NCBI GenBank assembly: GCA_944381575.1
Contig: CALWLS010000012.1
Coordinates: 1-52,521, forward strand
From: an uncultured Lachnospiraceae bacterium
GTDB lineage: Bacteria; Bacillota; Clostridia; Lachnospirales; Lachnospiraceae
DNA length: 52,521 bases
Direction of reading: 5' to 3'
The stretch's first letter is position 1. Each line of letters opens with the position of its first letter. The translations under genes were made by a program, and so were the position numbers. Shown here piece by piece: positions 34,143 to 42,384 of the stretch. The notes beneath the pieces were generated by a model. The model did not search any database. It saw only the letters and a list, made by a program, of their open reading frames with translations, and was not told where the DNA came from.

Positions 34143-36061
34143 GCATACTTAATCTTGAGCATATAAACAGGAGCATAGGCGAAAGGACCATACTTTCTGA
34201 TGTAAACGCCAGTATGGACGCTTCGGACCGCATAGGCGTGGTAGGCATAAACGGCGCCGGAAAGTCAACGCTGCTTGCCATTGCAGCCGGAAGACTTGAA
34301 GCCGACAGCGGTAACGTAATAATGAAAAAGGACTTAAGGATATCCTATCTTTCTCAGGAAATGGAGCTGGATCCGGAAAAATCGATCCTTGATAATGTTA
34401 TAAATGAGGTGAGCGGAAAGGCGGACCACTGGGACAAAAAGGGCGAAGCCCGGTCCATGCTCATAAAGCTTGGAATACACGATCCTGAGAGCACAGTTTC
34501 CACGCTCTCCGGCGGACAGAAAAAGCGGGCTTTGCTTGCTGCAGCCCTGCTTACTCCCTGCGACCTGCTGATACTTGACGAGCCAACAAATCATCTGGAT
34601 CACGAAATGATCGACTGGCTTGAGGAATGGCTGAGGAACTTTCGCGGCACCCTGCTCATGGTCACCCATGACAGATATTTCTTAGACGAGGTCACAGATA
34701 AGATCTGGGAGCTGGATAAAAGCAGGCTTTATGCATATACCGCAAACTACAGCGGATATCTTATGAAAAAACAGGAGCGCCTTGATTTTGCCATGGCCGC
34801 CGAGCGCCGGCTCGCTGCATTATATAAACAGGACCTCAAATGGATGATGCGGGGAGCCAGAGCCCGTTCCACCAAGCAAAAGGCCCACATCCAGCGTTTT
34901 GAAGCCCTCCGTGACAGGGAGAAGCTCATAGAGGAACGCACGGTCTCCATATCGTCAGTGCCTTCAAGGCTGGGGCGGACGACCGTTGAACTTGAGGGCA
35001 TTTCCAAAAGCTATGACGGACGCCTGCTCTTTAAGGATTTTACTTATATTTTCCTTAAAAATGACCGCGTAGGCATCATAGGCCCCAACGGCTGCGGCAA
35101 ATCCACACTGCTCAAGATCATCCTCGGCCTGGAAAAGCCTGACTCCGGCGCCGTAACCGTCGGACAGACCGTAAGCTTCGGATATTTCAGTCAGGAAAAT
35201 GAATATCTTAATGAAAATGAAAGAGTCATAGACTGCGTCAGAAACGTGGCGGAATACATCCTTACAAATGAAGGCCGCATAACGGCCTCCGCCATGTGCG
35301 AAAGGTTCCTGTTTGACGGAAATATGCAGTATACACCGATCTCAAAGCTTTCCGGCGGAGAAAAAAGGCGTTTAAGCTTGCTTAAGGTCCTCATGGGTTC
35401 TCCAAACGTACTCATACTGGATGAGCCCACCAATGACCTGGATATAGTAACGCTGCAGGTGCTCGAGGATTATCTGGATACCTTCCCGGGGATCGTTATT
35501 ACCGTTTCCCACGACAGATACTTCCTGGACAGGGTAGTCAGCCGCATATTTGCCTTTAGTCCGGATGGACATCTAATGCAGAGCGAGGGCGGATACGAGG
35601 AATATCTATTGCATATGGAAGAACGAGGCCTGAGATCCTCAGGCATTTCCGGTAAAACCAGCGGAATTTTCAGCCAAACTGATGCTTCTGCTGCCGTTGC
35701 TGCGGTTACTTCTTCCGCTACGGTTACTTCTGCCGCTGCTGTCTCAAAAACCACAGATCCGGAAGCTTTGGCCGGCTCCACCTTAGTCAATACTGCACCA
35801 ACTGGCAAAGTGAAACCAAAGTCGCAGCCTAAAAAGCTTTCCTATAAGGAACAGCGCGAATACGACAGCCTCGAAGCAGAGATAGACCAGATGACGGAGC
35901 GGTCAAAGGAGCTCGAAGCTGAAATATTAAAGGCAGCCTCCGATTATGTAAGGCTCAGGGAGCTTACGGAAGAAAAAGAAAAGCTCGATACCTGCCTTGA
36001 TGATAAGATAGAGCGCTACATAGAGCTGCAGGAAAAGATCGAGGCATTTGACAGGGAATAA
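34139..36061 (+). CDS. ABC-F ATPase, Uup-like
   Basis: 640 residues, soluble, with two ABC domains: Walker A motifs GINGAGKST (near residue 40) and GPNGCGKST (near 318), signature LSGGQKKR and LSGGEKRR, Walker B LLILDEPTNHLD and VLILDEPTNDLD. The interdomain linker holds the basic ABC-F helices. After residue 500 comes an unusual Ala/Thr/Val/Ser-rich stretch of about 55 residues, then a C-terminal coiled coil from residue 565 on, as in Uup. ABC-F proteins act on the ribosome; some give antibiotic resistance. The TetR partner makes inducible resistance possible but not proven. Confidence 0.92.
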   Translation: MSILNLEHINRSIGERTILSDVNASMDASDRIGVVGINGAGKSTLLAIAAGRLEADSGNVIMKKDLRISYLSQEMELDPEKSILDNVINEVSGKADHWDKKGEARSMLIKLGIHDPESTVSTLSGGQKKRALLAAALLTPCDLLILDEPTNHLDHEMIDWLEEWLRNFRGTLLMVTHDRYFLDEVTDKIWELDKSRLYAYTANYSGYLMKKQERLDFAMAAERRLAALYKQDLKWMMRGARARSTKQKAHIQRFEALRDREKLIEERTVSISSVPSRLGRTTVELEGISKSYDGRLLFKDFTYIFLKNDRVGIIGPNGCGKSTLLKIILGLEKPDSGAVTVGQTVSFGYFSQENEYLNENERVIDCVRNVAEYILTNEGRITASAMCERFLFDGNMQYTPISKLSGGEKRRLSLLKVLMGSPNVLILDEPTNDLDIVTLQVLEDYLDTFPGIVITVSHDRYFLDRVVSRIFAFSPDGHLMQSEGGYEEYLLHMEERGLRSSGISGKTSGIFSQTDASAAVAAVTSSATVTSAAAVSKTTDPEALAGSTLVNTAPTGKVKPKSQPKKLSYKEQREYDSLEAEIDQMTERSKELEAEILKAASDYVRLRELTEEKEKLDTCLDDKIERYIELQEKIEAFDRE

Positions 36062-36072
36062 CAAGTAACAAC

Positions 36073-36100
36073 AAGGAGGAGTCTTGCACTTCCTCCTTAA
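36073..36100. terminator. Short convergent terminator-like hairpin
   Basis: AAGGAGGA pairs with TCCTCCTT around a 10-base loop between the ABC-F and MATE stops, overlapping the MATE stop codon. No T-run of note. Confidence 0.35.
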
Positions 36101-37548
36101 ATATTCACATATCCTGATCTCAGCTTACTGATACATTTAAGGCAGGCCGGCACAAGGAAAATATCTGCAAATATCCACGCAAGCGGAGCGGCATAGCACG
36201 CCGCGGTAAAGCCCATGACCGGTACCAGCACAAAGGCCACCGCGCTCCTGCCTATCATTTCCAGTATTCCGGCAATCATGGCAAACCCGCTGTATCCCAT
36301 GCCCTGCATCGCAAAACGGTAGACATTTACCATAGTAAGGAAAAATCCGAAGCAGGCGTCGACGATCAGAAAATATTTCGCCATGGAGATTATCACCGTC
36401 TCATTCCCGTCGACGAACAGTCCGCAGAGCAGATCTCCCAAAATCAGCATCAGCATAATGCCGGCAGCTGAATATATAAATCCTATGACAGTCGCCTTAA
36501 TAACGCCTTCCTTTACTCTTTCAGGCTTCATCGCCCCGGCATTCTGCCCGGCAAAAGTAGCCATGGTTCCTCCAAGAGCGTCATACGGCGTGCAGAAAAA
36601 CAGCCTTATCTTCGACCCCGCCGTTACCGCCGCAACCGCCATATATCCAAGGCCGTTAACCGCAGTCTGAAGTATAACGGAGCCAATGGCTGTTATCGTG
36701 TACTGAAGCCCCATAGGGACTCCCATAAGCATCAGCCGCCTGATGCATTTTCCGTCCACTGAAGCCTCAGAGCCCGAAAAATGTATAATGGCAAATTTCT
36801 TGTACATATAGACCGTGCATAAAACTCCCGAAACAAGCTGCGAAAATACCGTAGCGTAGGCGGCACCCTCCACGCCCATTCCGAAAACGGCTATGGTCAC
36901 AAGGTCAAGAACTATATTGACGGCAGACGAAAGCAGCAGAAAATAAACCGGCGTTTTCGAATCTCCTAAAGATCTTATTATACTTGAAGCAAGATTATAG
37001 AGTATCGTTGCCGGGATCCCGGCGAACACTATAAAAATGTAGTCATAGGCGAAGTCATATATATCCGGCTGGGTATCCATGATATGAAGTATCCGTCCTG
37101 TCAGTGCACACACCATGACCGTCAGCACCACCGCAAATGCAGCCGATATCCAGGCGGCATTTGCAATGTATTTCCTCATTTTCACATGATCTCCAGCCCC
37201 GAAGCACTGGGCGACAGGTATGCAAAATCCGGCACATATGCCTGTGCAGAAGCCTATGATCATAAAGCTTATGGCTCCGGTAGAGCCTACTCCCGCCAGT
37301 GCATGAACGCCAAGATATTTGCCGACGATAATGGTATCGACCATGCTGTAAAACTGCTGAAAAAGGTACCCCAGCAGCATGGGCAGGGCAAATCTCAGTA
37401 TGTGCCCTGTCACCGGGCCCTCCGTCATGTCAACCACGCCCGTTGCTGAATCAGACATGCCAATTTCCGTGACCTCAGCTGCACCCGATACGTTAGAAAC
37501 TTCTAAGATCCTTGATTTACTATATTTATTGTTTAAACCTTGCTTCAT
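36097..37548 (-). CDS. MATE family multidrug efflux transporter
   Basis: 483 residues with 12 predicted helices, beginning near residue 48 (GHILRFALPMLLGYLFQQFYSMVDT, shown here as family start motif). NPF-type MATE features include LGVHALAGVGSTGAISF, ASSIIRSLGDSKTP and GMGVEGAAYATVFSQ. Cation-coupled export of drugs or metabolites is the family role. The first 45 residues are hydrophilic and unusual; no good ribosome site precedes the first ATG, and the ATG at 37458 is an alternative start. It converges on the TetR/ABC-F pair. Confidence 0.9.
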   Translation of the reverse strand: MKQGLNNKYSKSRILEVSNVSGAAEVTEIGMSDSATGVVDMTEGPVTGHILRFALPMLLGYLFQQFYSMVDTIIVGKYLGVHALAGVGSTGAISFMIIGFCTGICAGFCIPVAQCFGAGDHVKMRKYIANAAWISAAFAVVLTVMVCALTGRILHIMDTQPDIYDFAYDYIFIVFAGIPATILYNLASSIIRSLGDSKTPVYFLLLSSAVNIVLDLVTIAVFGMGVEGAAYATVFSQLVSGVLCTVYMYKKFAIIHFSGSEASVDGKCIRRLMLMGVPMGLQYTITAIGSVILQTAVNGLGYMAVAAVTAGSKIRLFFCTPYDALGGTMATFAGQNAGAMKPERVKEGVIKATVIGFIYSAAGIMLMLILGDLLCGLFVDGNETVIISMAKYFLIVDACFGFFLTMVNVYRFAMQGMGYSGFAMIAGILEMIGRSAVAFVLVPVMGFTAACYAAPLAWIFADIFLVPACLKCISKLRSGYVNI

Positions 37549-37795
37549 TGCGATAAATACCGGTGAGATCTTTCTCCAAAAACAGATCTGAAACAGCTTT
37601 ATTTATGCTGTATACTGTTAAATAACTTAATCAGACGCCAGCTCTCTTTAATCTGACGCCCACCGAGTATTTATATAGCAATAATTTATAAAATACAATA
37701 CGGATAAATGTAAAAGTCTGTCATATTTAGCGATTTATTTCACCTTGTTTCGATGCTTCATGATTTTTATCCGTATTCTTCACTGTTAGACTCAT

Positions 37796-37835
37796 CTTTT
37801 TTAGCAGCATCTAATTTTCTATCCGTTCAAAACCT
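37796..37835 (+). repeat. 40-bp direct repeat, copy 1
   Basis: Begins CTTTTTTAGCAGCATCT and ends CTATCCGTTCAAAACCT. A copy with three differences lies at 39526-39566, on the other side of the AlbA-type gene. Confidence 0.75.
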
Positions 37836-38052
37836 TCAGCCGGAACATCTAAAATTTACTAAACCGAAAAAAAGATGAATAATACCGATCCATAGCACCT
37901 TTAACAGTATAGCCTGACCTATGGAAAAGGTAAAGATTGGCTATGACTATATAATACGAGGTGAGTAATCAATTTATACCGCCAAATACCCGGCAATAAT
38001 AAATTTACCAATTTCATTCAGTTAAAGTATGACATTATTTTATGTTTATTCA
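37836..38052. other. AT-rich gap, no gene seen
   Basis: Apart from the direct repeat, the 37549-38052 gap holds no supported gene; a TATAAT at about 37949 lacks a matching -35. Confidence 0.4.
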
Positions 38053-39390
38053 TTATTGTAAATAATACCTTTTTCCGGTTCCTCTGCCTTTGCAGTTTAT
38101 CAATCCCATATCTATCATCTGCCTTGCAATCATATATGCTCTGGTGCGCTTGACATTAAGGATATCCTGTATATCCTCATCTCCCATCTCCCCATAATCT
38201 GAAAGATAGTCCAAAATAAGCCTCATCTGATGCGTTATCTTCATGGCTGATTTATCGATTGTCTTTCTTTTGGCTTCCTCAAGCTCATTCTGACCTACCG
38301 TATGTTTATTTGAAACATTCATATTTGGTATAATTAGTTTAAAAACATTAGGTGTAACTATTATCTCCGGTTTTCTCTCATAGTTTTCATAAAGCTTTAA
38401 AATTCGCCTTATTCCGGTTCCATATGATTCTATCAATTTTAATCTATGGAATATTTCTGCCAGATCACGGTTTCTCGGCTGAGAAACACCGTTGCATATA
38501 TCATCTACGGACAGCCCTGAAAGCAAGCCTCCCAATGATATAAACTCCATGCAATAATCATTTATATTTATTATAATACTGCCGCTAAAGCTGTAATCTC
38601 TGTGTACTATCGCATTAAGCAACGCTTCTCGTATTGCCTCATCAGGATAATCTTTTGATTCGATACGTTCCAAGCCGTTAAATACTGCGGAAGTCCTGTT
38701 ATTAATAAGCAAATATGAATATGCGTCATTTAACTGTCTGAAAATTGAGCCTTTAAATTCTTTGGCGTCCTTGAAAACTGTCATTGTTTCATCTGCAAAC
38801 ACTGCAGCCTTTATTGAGTGCTGGCATTGGTCAGATAACAGAAAAGCAAGATTTGTATACTGCCCATCATGCAGATTGATCAGGCCAAGCTTCGCAAATT
38901 TTTCTTTGCTGAATTCCACATTATAGTTAGAAAACGTTTTTTCGGCTTCCTCAAATGTCAACTCCTGATCCAGAGACCTCATGTTTTCAAATGTGTTGCC
39001 GTCCGAATTTTTTATCATCTGTCTAATCATGTCCATTGACGCAGGAACGCTCGACGCACCCTGTCTAACATAAACTCCACTTGGTTTTATTCCTTTGGAC
39101 TTAAGATAATATGGTTTATAACTGCCTTCGCTGACCTCTATTTTAATAATCTTATTTTTTTGTAACATATAACGGATAAACATAGTCACATCCGGCTGGA
39201 TAGCATCCCTTATTCCATTTGTAATTCGTGTGTATATGTCATCGGGATCATCCAGTCCGATTCCATTCCCTTTGTCATCGACCCCAATAAAAATATTTCC
39301 ACCGTCCGTATTTGCAAACGCTATTACCTCTTTGTATATTTCGTCTGTAAACTGGGATTTAAACTCAGTATTTTCATTTTCTAAAAACAT
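38053..39390 (-). CDS. AlbA/Schlafen-type ATP-binding regulator-like protein
   Basis: 445 residues. The N-terminus MFLENENTEFKSQFTDEIYK with AFANTDGGNIFIGVDDKGN is the Schlafen-like AlbA_2 domain. The middle has YPDEAIREALLNAIVHRDYS and GTGIRRILKLYE, typical of the ATPase-like HATPase_c_4 domain. The C-terminal 80 residues look like a winged helix (DEDIQDILNVKRTRAYMIAR). Such proteins are often annotated as putative transcriptional regulators or RecG-like; some sit in defence or mobile contexts. It is monocistronic, with AGGAG before the ATG, and is flanked by direct repeats and an upstream cluster of GTGAAT motifs. Confidence 0.87.
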   Translation of the reverse strand: MFLENENTEFKSQFTDEIYKEVIAFANTDGGNIFIGVDDKGNGIGLDDPDDIYTRITNGIRDAIQPDVTMFIRYMLQKNKIIKIEVSEGSYKPYYLKSKGIKPSGVYVRQGASSVPASMDMIRQMIKNSDGNTFENMRSLDQELTFEEAEKTFSNYNVEFSKEKFAKLGLINLHDGQYTNLAFLLSDQCQHSIKAAVFADETMTVFKDAKEFKGSIFRQLNDAYSYLLINNRTSAVFNGLERIESKDYPDEAIREALLNAIVHRDYSFSGSIIININDYCMEFISLGGLLSGLSVDDICNGVSQPRNRDLAEIFHRLKLIESYGTGIRRILKLYENYERKPEIIVTPNVFKLIIPNMNVSNKHTVGQNELEEAKRKTIDKSAMKITHQMRLILDYLSDYGEMGDEDIQDILNVKRTRAYMIARQMIDMGLINCKGRGTGKRYYLQ

Positions 39391-39424
39391 AATTTTCTCC
39401 TATGCTGCACCTTTATTTATCAAT

Positions 39425-39515
39425 AATATTCACTTTTATTTTGAATTATATAACAAACATTCACTTTATTCACTCTGAAAAGTGAATATTCACTATAATA
39501 TTGTGAATGTTCTTA
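39425..39515 (-). promoter_or_regulatory. Promoter with clustered GTGAAT/ATTCAC boxes
   Basis: At least six GTGAAT or ATTCAC hexamers, including the perfect 14-bp palindrome AGTGAATATTCACT at 39481-39494, surround a TATAAT read on the minus strand toward the AlbA-type gene. This looks like a multi-site operator, probably for autoregulation. Confidence 0.55.
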
Positions 39516-39525
39516 TGAAGATCCA

Positions 39526-39566
39526 CTTTTTTTAGCAGCATCTGATTCTCTATCCGTTCAAAACCT
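39526..39566 (+). repeat. 40-bp direct repeat, copy 2
   Basis: Matches 37796-37835 with one extra T and two substitutions. Spacing between copies is 1.73 kb and encloses the AlbA-type gene and its promoter. Confidence 0.75.
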
Positions 39567-39649
39567 GTATGAGAAGAAACCAATAAATTTTCAAAAACTG
39601 AGAGAAAGGGAGAAAAATAAAACGAACAACATTTCTTCAAATAAACTAA

Positions 39650-39696
39650 GCGCCCCTGTCTTACAGCCGTTTCTGCAGGCTGTGAGGCAGGGACGC
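39650..39696 (-). terminator. Strong hairpin after the dehydratase-ridA operon
   Basis: GCG-CCCTG-CT-ACAGCC arms of about 19 bases with three mismatches around TGCAGAAAC; tail on the minus strand is only moderately T-rich (TTAGTTTATTT). Confidence 0.6.
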
Positions 39697-39765
39697 CACA
39701 CTAATCTAATATTAATTATCAATATACTCAGTGATACAAAATCTATCGTTTGTCTCTAATACAGC

Positions 39766-40161
39766 TTACTCTATATAAGCCGTTGCAAGTATCTCGAAGT
39801 TGGCCTTTGTGCCGATAAAACCGGTGACAACAGCCGCGATCCTTGCAGGAAGGCAGCCCTCCTTGAAATAGGATCTGTATACCTCGTTAAACTCAGGCAT
39901 AATTGAGGCATCCTTAACGTATAACTGAACCTGCACAAGATCGTCGATGGTTCCGCCAGCTTCCTCACAGATGGCCTTCAGGTTCTCCATGACCTGTGTA
40001 GTCTCTGCCTTAATGTCAGTTCCGCCGCCTGCAAGCTCCCATGAGCCAGGCTTCTCTCCGCATATTCCGGCAATAAATAAAAGATTTCCTACCTTTATGG
40101 CCTGTGAATAAGGGCCTGTTGCAGGACAAGGCGCTCCCTGAGCGCGAATGATCTCTTTCAT
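39766..40161 (-). CDS. RidA family enamine/imine deaminase (second copy)
   Basis: 131 residues from the ATG at 40161, which has GGAGG 8 bases upstream; the frame opens 10 codons earlier. Motifs: CPATGPYSQAIKVGNLLFIAG near the start and GCLPARIAAVV with the conserved Arg. It differs clearly from the RidA at 30675-31052. It follows the serine/threonine dehydratase in the same operon, 65 bases away, and would hydrolyse the imine that this enzyme releases. Confidence 0.93.
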   Translation of the reverse strand: MKEIIRAQGAPCPATGPYSQAIKVGNLLFIAGICGEKPGSWELAGGGTDIKAETTQVMENLKAICEEAGGTIDDLVQVQLYVKDASIMPEFNEVYRSYFKEGCLPARIAAVVTGFIGTKANFEILATAYIE

Positions 40162-40225
40162 GGTTATATTCCTCCTTTTCCAATGAGACATTTTATTAGT
40201 ATTTATTATACAGTATATTCCACCT

Positions 40226-41209
40226 TTATACTGTATATTCTCCCTTATAGATACGGCCTAACTGGTCAATGTCCCAGTTTCCTGCAGTAAGCACGAATAC
40301 TACTTTGTCCGTAGGCCTGCACTTATAATCCCCGTTCATGACGGCGGCTATACCGACACAGGATGAAGGCTCGGCCACAAGTTTGGCGCTTTCTGCAACA
40401 AGTCTTGTTCCGGTTATGATATCCTCCTCCCTTGCACCCGCAAATGCATCCACGTATTTAAGTACTATAGGAAATGTCACAGTTCCAGGCCTTGAGCAGT
40501 TAAGACCATCAGCCACAGAATCCGTAGTAGGCTTTACTACCACATCCTTAGCATTAAAGCTCCTCGTATAGCCGTCATTTACTGCCGCCTGCACTCCCAC
40601 GACCTCTGCCTTATCACTCAGATTTTTGACGGCAGTGGCAACTCCCGAAAGGAGCCCTGCTCCTCCGCAGGGAACAAATACCTTATCCACATCCGGCAGA
40701 TCCTCTATTATCTCAAGACCTACGGTTCCGGCTCCGGCGATCAGATCCAGATCATCCGAAGGGTCTATATTTACATAACCGTATTTTGCAATGCCCTCAT
40801 CGACCATCTCCACCCTGCGGTTGCCCTTCCTTGGTCCAAACCATATCTCTCCGCCAAAGGCCCTTACTCCGTCTATCTTGCATTTAGGAGCGTCGTCAGG
40901 CATTACCATCACGGTCTTTATGCCCAGCTGCTTTCCTATGCAGGCACAGGCCTTGGCGTGGTTGCCGGCGGAAATGCATATGATACCGCGGGCACGCTCT
41001 TCATCGGTGAGCAGCAGTGCCCGGTTGGCGGCTCCCCTTATCTTAAATGAACCGGAATTCTGCAGCATTTCCGGCTTAAGATAAACCTCACAGCCAAGCA
41101 CCGCATCCAGCTCCTCACACCTTAAAAGAGGCGTCCTGACAACATACGGCCTTATCCTCTCTGCCGCCGCTTTGATCTCATCAAGTGTAACATAAATACG
41201 ATCAGCCAT
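40226..41209 (-). CDS. Serine/threonine dehydratase (threonine ammonia-lyase), catabolic type
   Basis: PLP fold type II enzyme, 327 residues from the ATG at 41209 (GGAG 7 bases upstream). It deaminates threonine to 2-oxobutanoate or serine to pyruvate. The PLP lysine is in NSGSFKIRGAANRA, the phosphate-binding glycine loop is VPCGGAGLLSG, and the C-terminal LTAGNWD region is near the cofactor. No ACT domain, so no isoleucine feedback, in line with a catabolic enzyme. The operon partner is RidA and a LysR gene is divergent. Confidence 0.92.
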   Translation of the reverse strand: MADRIYVTLDEIKAAAERIRPYVVRTPLLRCEELDAVLGCEVYLKPEMLQNSGSFKIRGAANRALLLTDEERARGIICISAGNHAKACACIGKQLGIKTVMVMPDDAPKCKIDGVRAFGGEIWFGPRKGNRRVEMVDEGIAKYGYVNIDPSDDLDLIAGAGTVGLEIIEDLPDVDKVFVPCGGAGLLSGVATAVKNLSDKAEVVGVQAAVNDGYTRSFNAKDVVVKPTTDSVADGLNCSRPGTVTFPIVLKYVDAFAGAREEDIITGTRLVAESAKLVAEPSSCVGIAAVMNGDYKCRPTDKVVFVLTAGNWDIDQLGRIYKGEYTV

Positions 41210-41404
41210 TTTCAATCTCCATTAAAATGTGTAAAATAAAATGAACAGTTACTGTTTTTTCTTATATAAATATAACCTGTCCAAGGCATTTTCAGAAGCA
41301 AGGTTATGTTTATGCCTGTTGAAAGAATTTATTTAGGCCATGGGTTTGAATATGATCATCCGGACTTCAGGCCAGAAAGATTATTCTGATTTGGGAGGGA
41401 CTCC

Positions 41405-42271
41405 ATGGATATCAAAAAATACGAGGCATTTTTAGTTTCCGCAGAATCCGGAAGCTTCAGCGCCGCGGCGGATAAGCTCGGCTACACGCCTGCCGGCATA
41501 GGACAGATGGTGGATTCAGTCGAGGAGAGCCTTGGAGTGAGCCTGTTAAACAGACAGTATTCCGGAGTAGCTCTCACGGAATGTGGAAAGGAGCTGATAG
41601 AGCAGATCCGCAGGCTTGTGGAGGATGAAAAAACTCTCCGGCAGACCGCCGCAGGAATGAACCGGGTAGTAAGCGGCAGCGTATCCGTCGGCGCCTACCC
41701 TTATCTTGCCTCAAGCTGGATACCACATATACTTAAGGAATTCTCCCTGGTCTATCCCAATATCAACATTGTCGTTCAGGAAGGAAGCTACTTACAGCTT
41801 GATGAATGGATGACACTTAACCGCATCGATTTTGCCCTTACGGGCTATGATACTGATCCGAAATATTCCTGGATAAAGCTCGGCGTAAGCCCTCTCATGC
41901 TGGTGGTCCCTGAGGAGCACGCATTTTCAGGAAGGGAATCGGTCAGGCTTGAAGAAATATTTACGGAAACATTTATAATGTCCGGACAGGGTAAGAACCA
42001 TGATGTGGAAAGAGCCCTCGGCCCTTCCTACGGACGTCTCAACATAGCGTACTCCACCTCTGAGGACCGCAGTGCCATGGCGATGGTGGAAAGCGGACTT
42101 GGCATAAGCATAATGAATAAAATGTCCATAGACGATCTGAACCGCAGGGTAAAGTGCATAAACTTTGAGGAAGATCTTAACACGGAGCTTGGCATACTCG
42201 TTCCAAAAACCAAGACCTGCCCCATCACCTGGCGGCTCATCCGGTTCATCAACGGACTATTTAGCGAATAA
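41405..42271 (+). CDS. LysR family transcriptional regulator
   Basis: 288 residues. The N-terminal winged helix-turn-helix reads KYEAFLVSAESGSFSAAADK and LGYTPAGIGQMVDSVEESLG; the C-terminal part is a periplasmic-binding-protein-like effector domain (SVGAYPYLASSWIP onward). GGAGGG lies 5 bases before the ATG. It is divergent from the dehydratase-ridA operon, the usual layout for control of a neighbour, with 195 bases between. It also lies upstream of oleate hydratase in the same direction. Confidence 0.92.
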   Translation: MDIKKYEAFLVSAESGSFSAAADKLGYTPAGIGQMVDSVEESLGVSLLNRQYSGVALTECGKELIEQIRRLVEDEKTLRQTAAGMNRVVSGSVSVGAYPYLASSWIPHILKEFSLVYPNINIVVQEGSYLQLDEWMTLNRIDFALTGYDTDPKYSWIKLGVSPLMLVVPEEHAFSGRESVRLEEIFTETFIMSGQGKNHDVERALGPSYGRLNIAYSTSEDRSAMAMVESGLGISIMNKMSIDDLNRRVKCINFEEDLNTELGILVPKTKTCPITWRLIRFINGLFSE

Positions 42272-42320
42272 CCGACCAATTTGGTTGTATAAACAACAGC
42301 TTTTACCTCCTGTAAGTAGT

Positions 42321-42365
42321 ATCATGAAACCACTGGACGGATAAATGATCAGTCCAGCTCATGAT
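42321..42365 (+). promoter_or_regulatory. Nested hairpin in front of oleate hydratase
   Basis: ATCATGA (42321-42327) pairs with TCATGAT (42359-42365), and inside it CTGGAC (42333-42338) pairs with GTCCAG (42352-42357). It ends 8 bases before the AAGGAGG ribosome site. It has no T-run, so it is more likely a regulatory structure or operator than a terminator. Confidence 0.45.
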
Positions 42366-42384
42366 CTTATAAGGAGGTTCTTTT

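Noticed and set aside
37949-37960. TATAAT near ACGAGGTGAG as start of a hidden gene
   Set aside because: The GTG frame stops after 12 codons and there is no -35.
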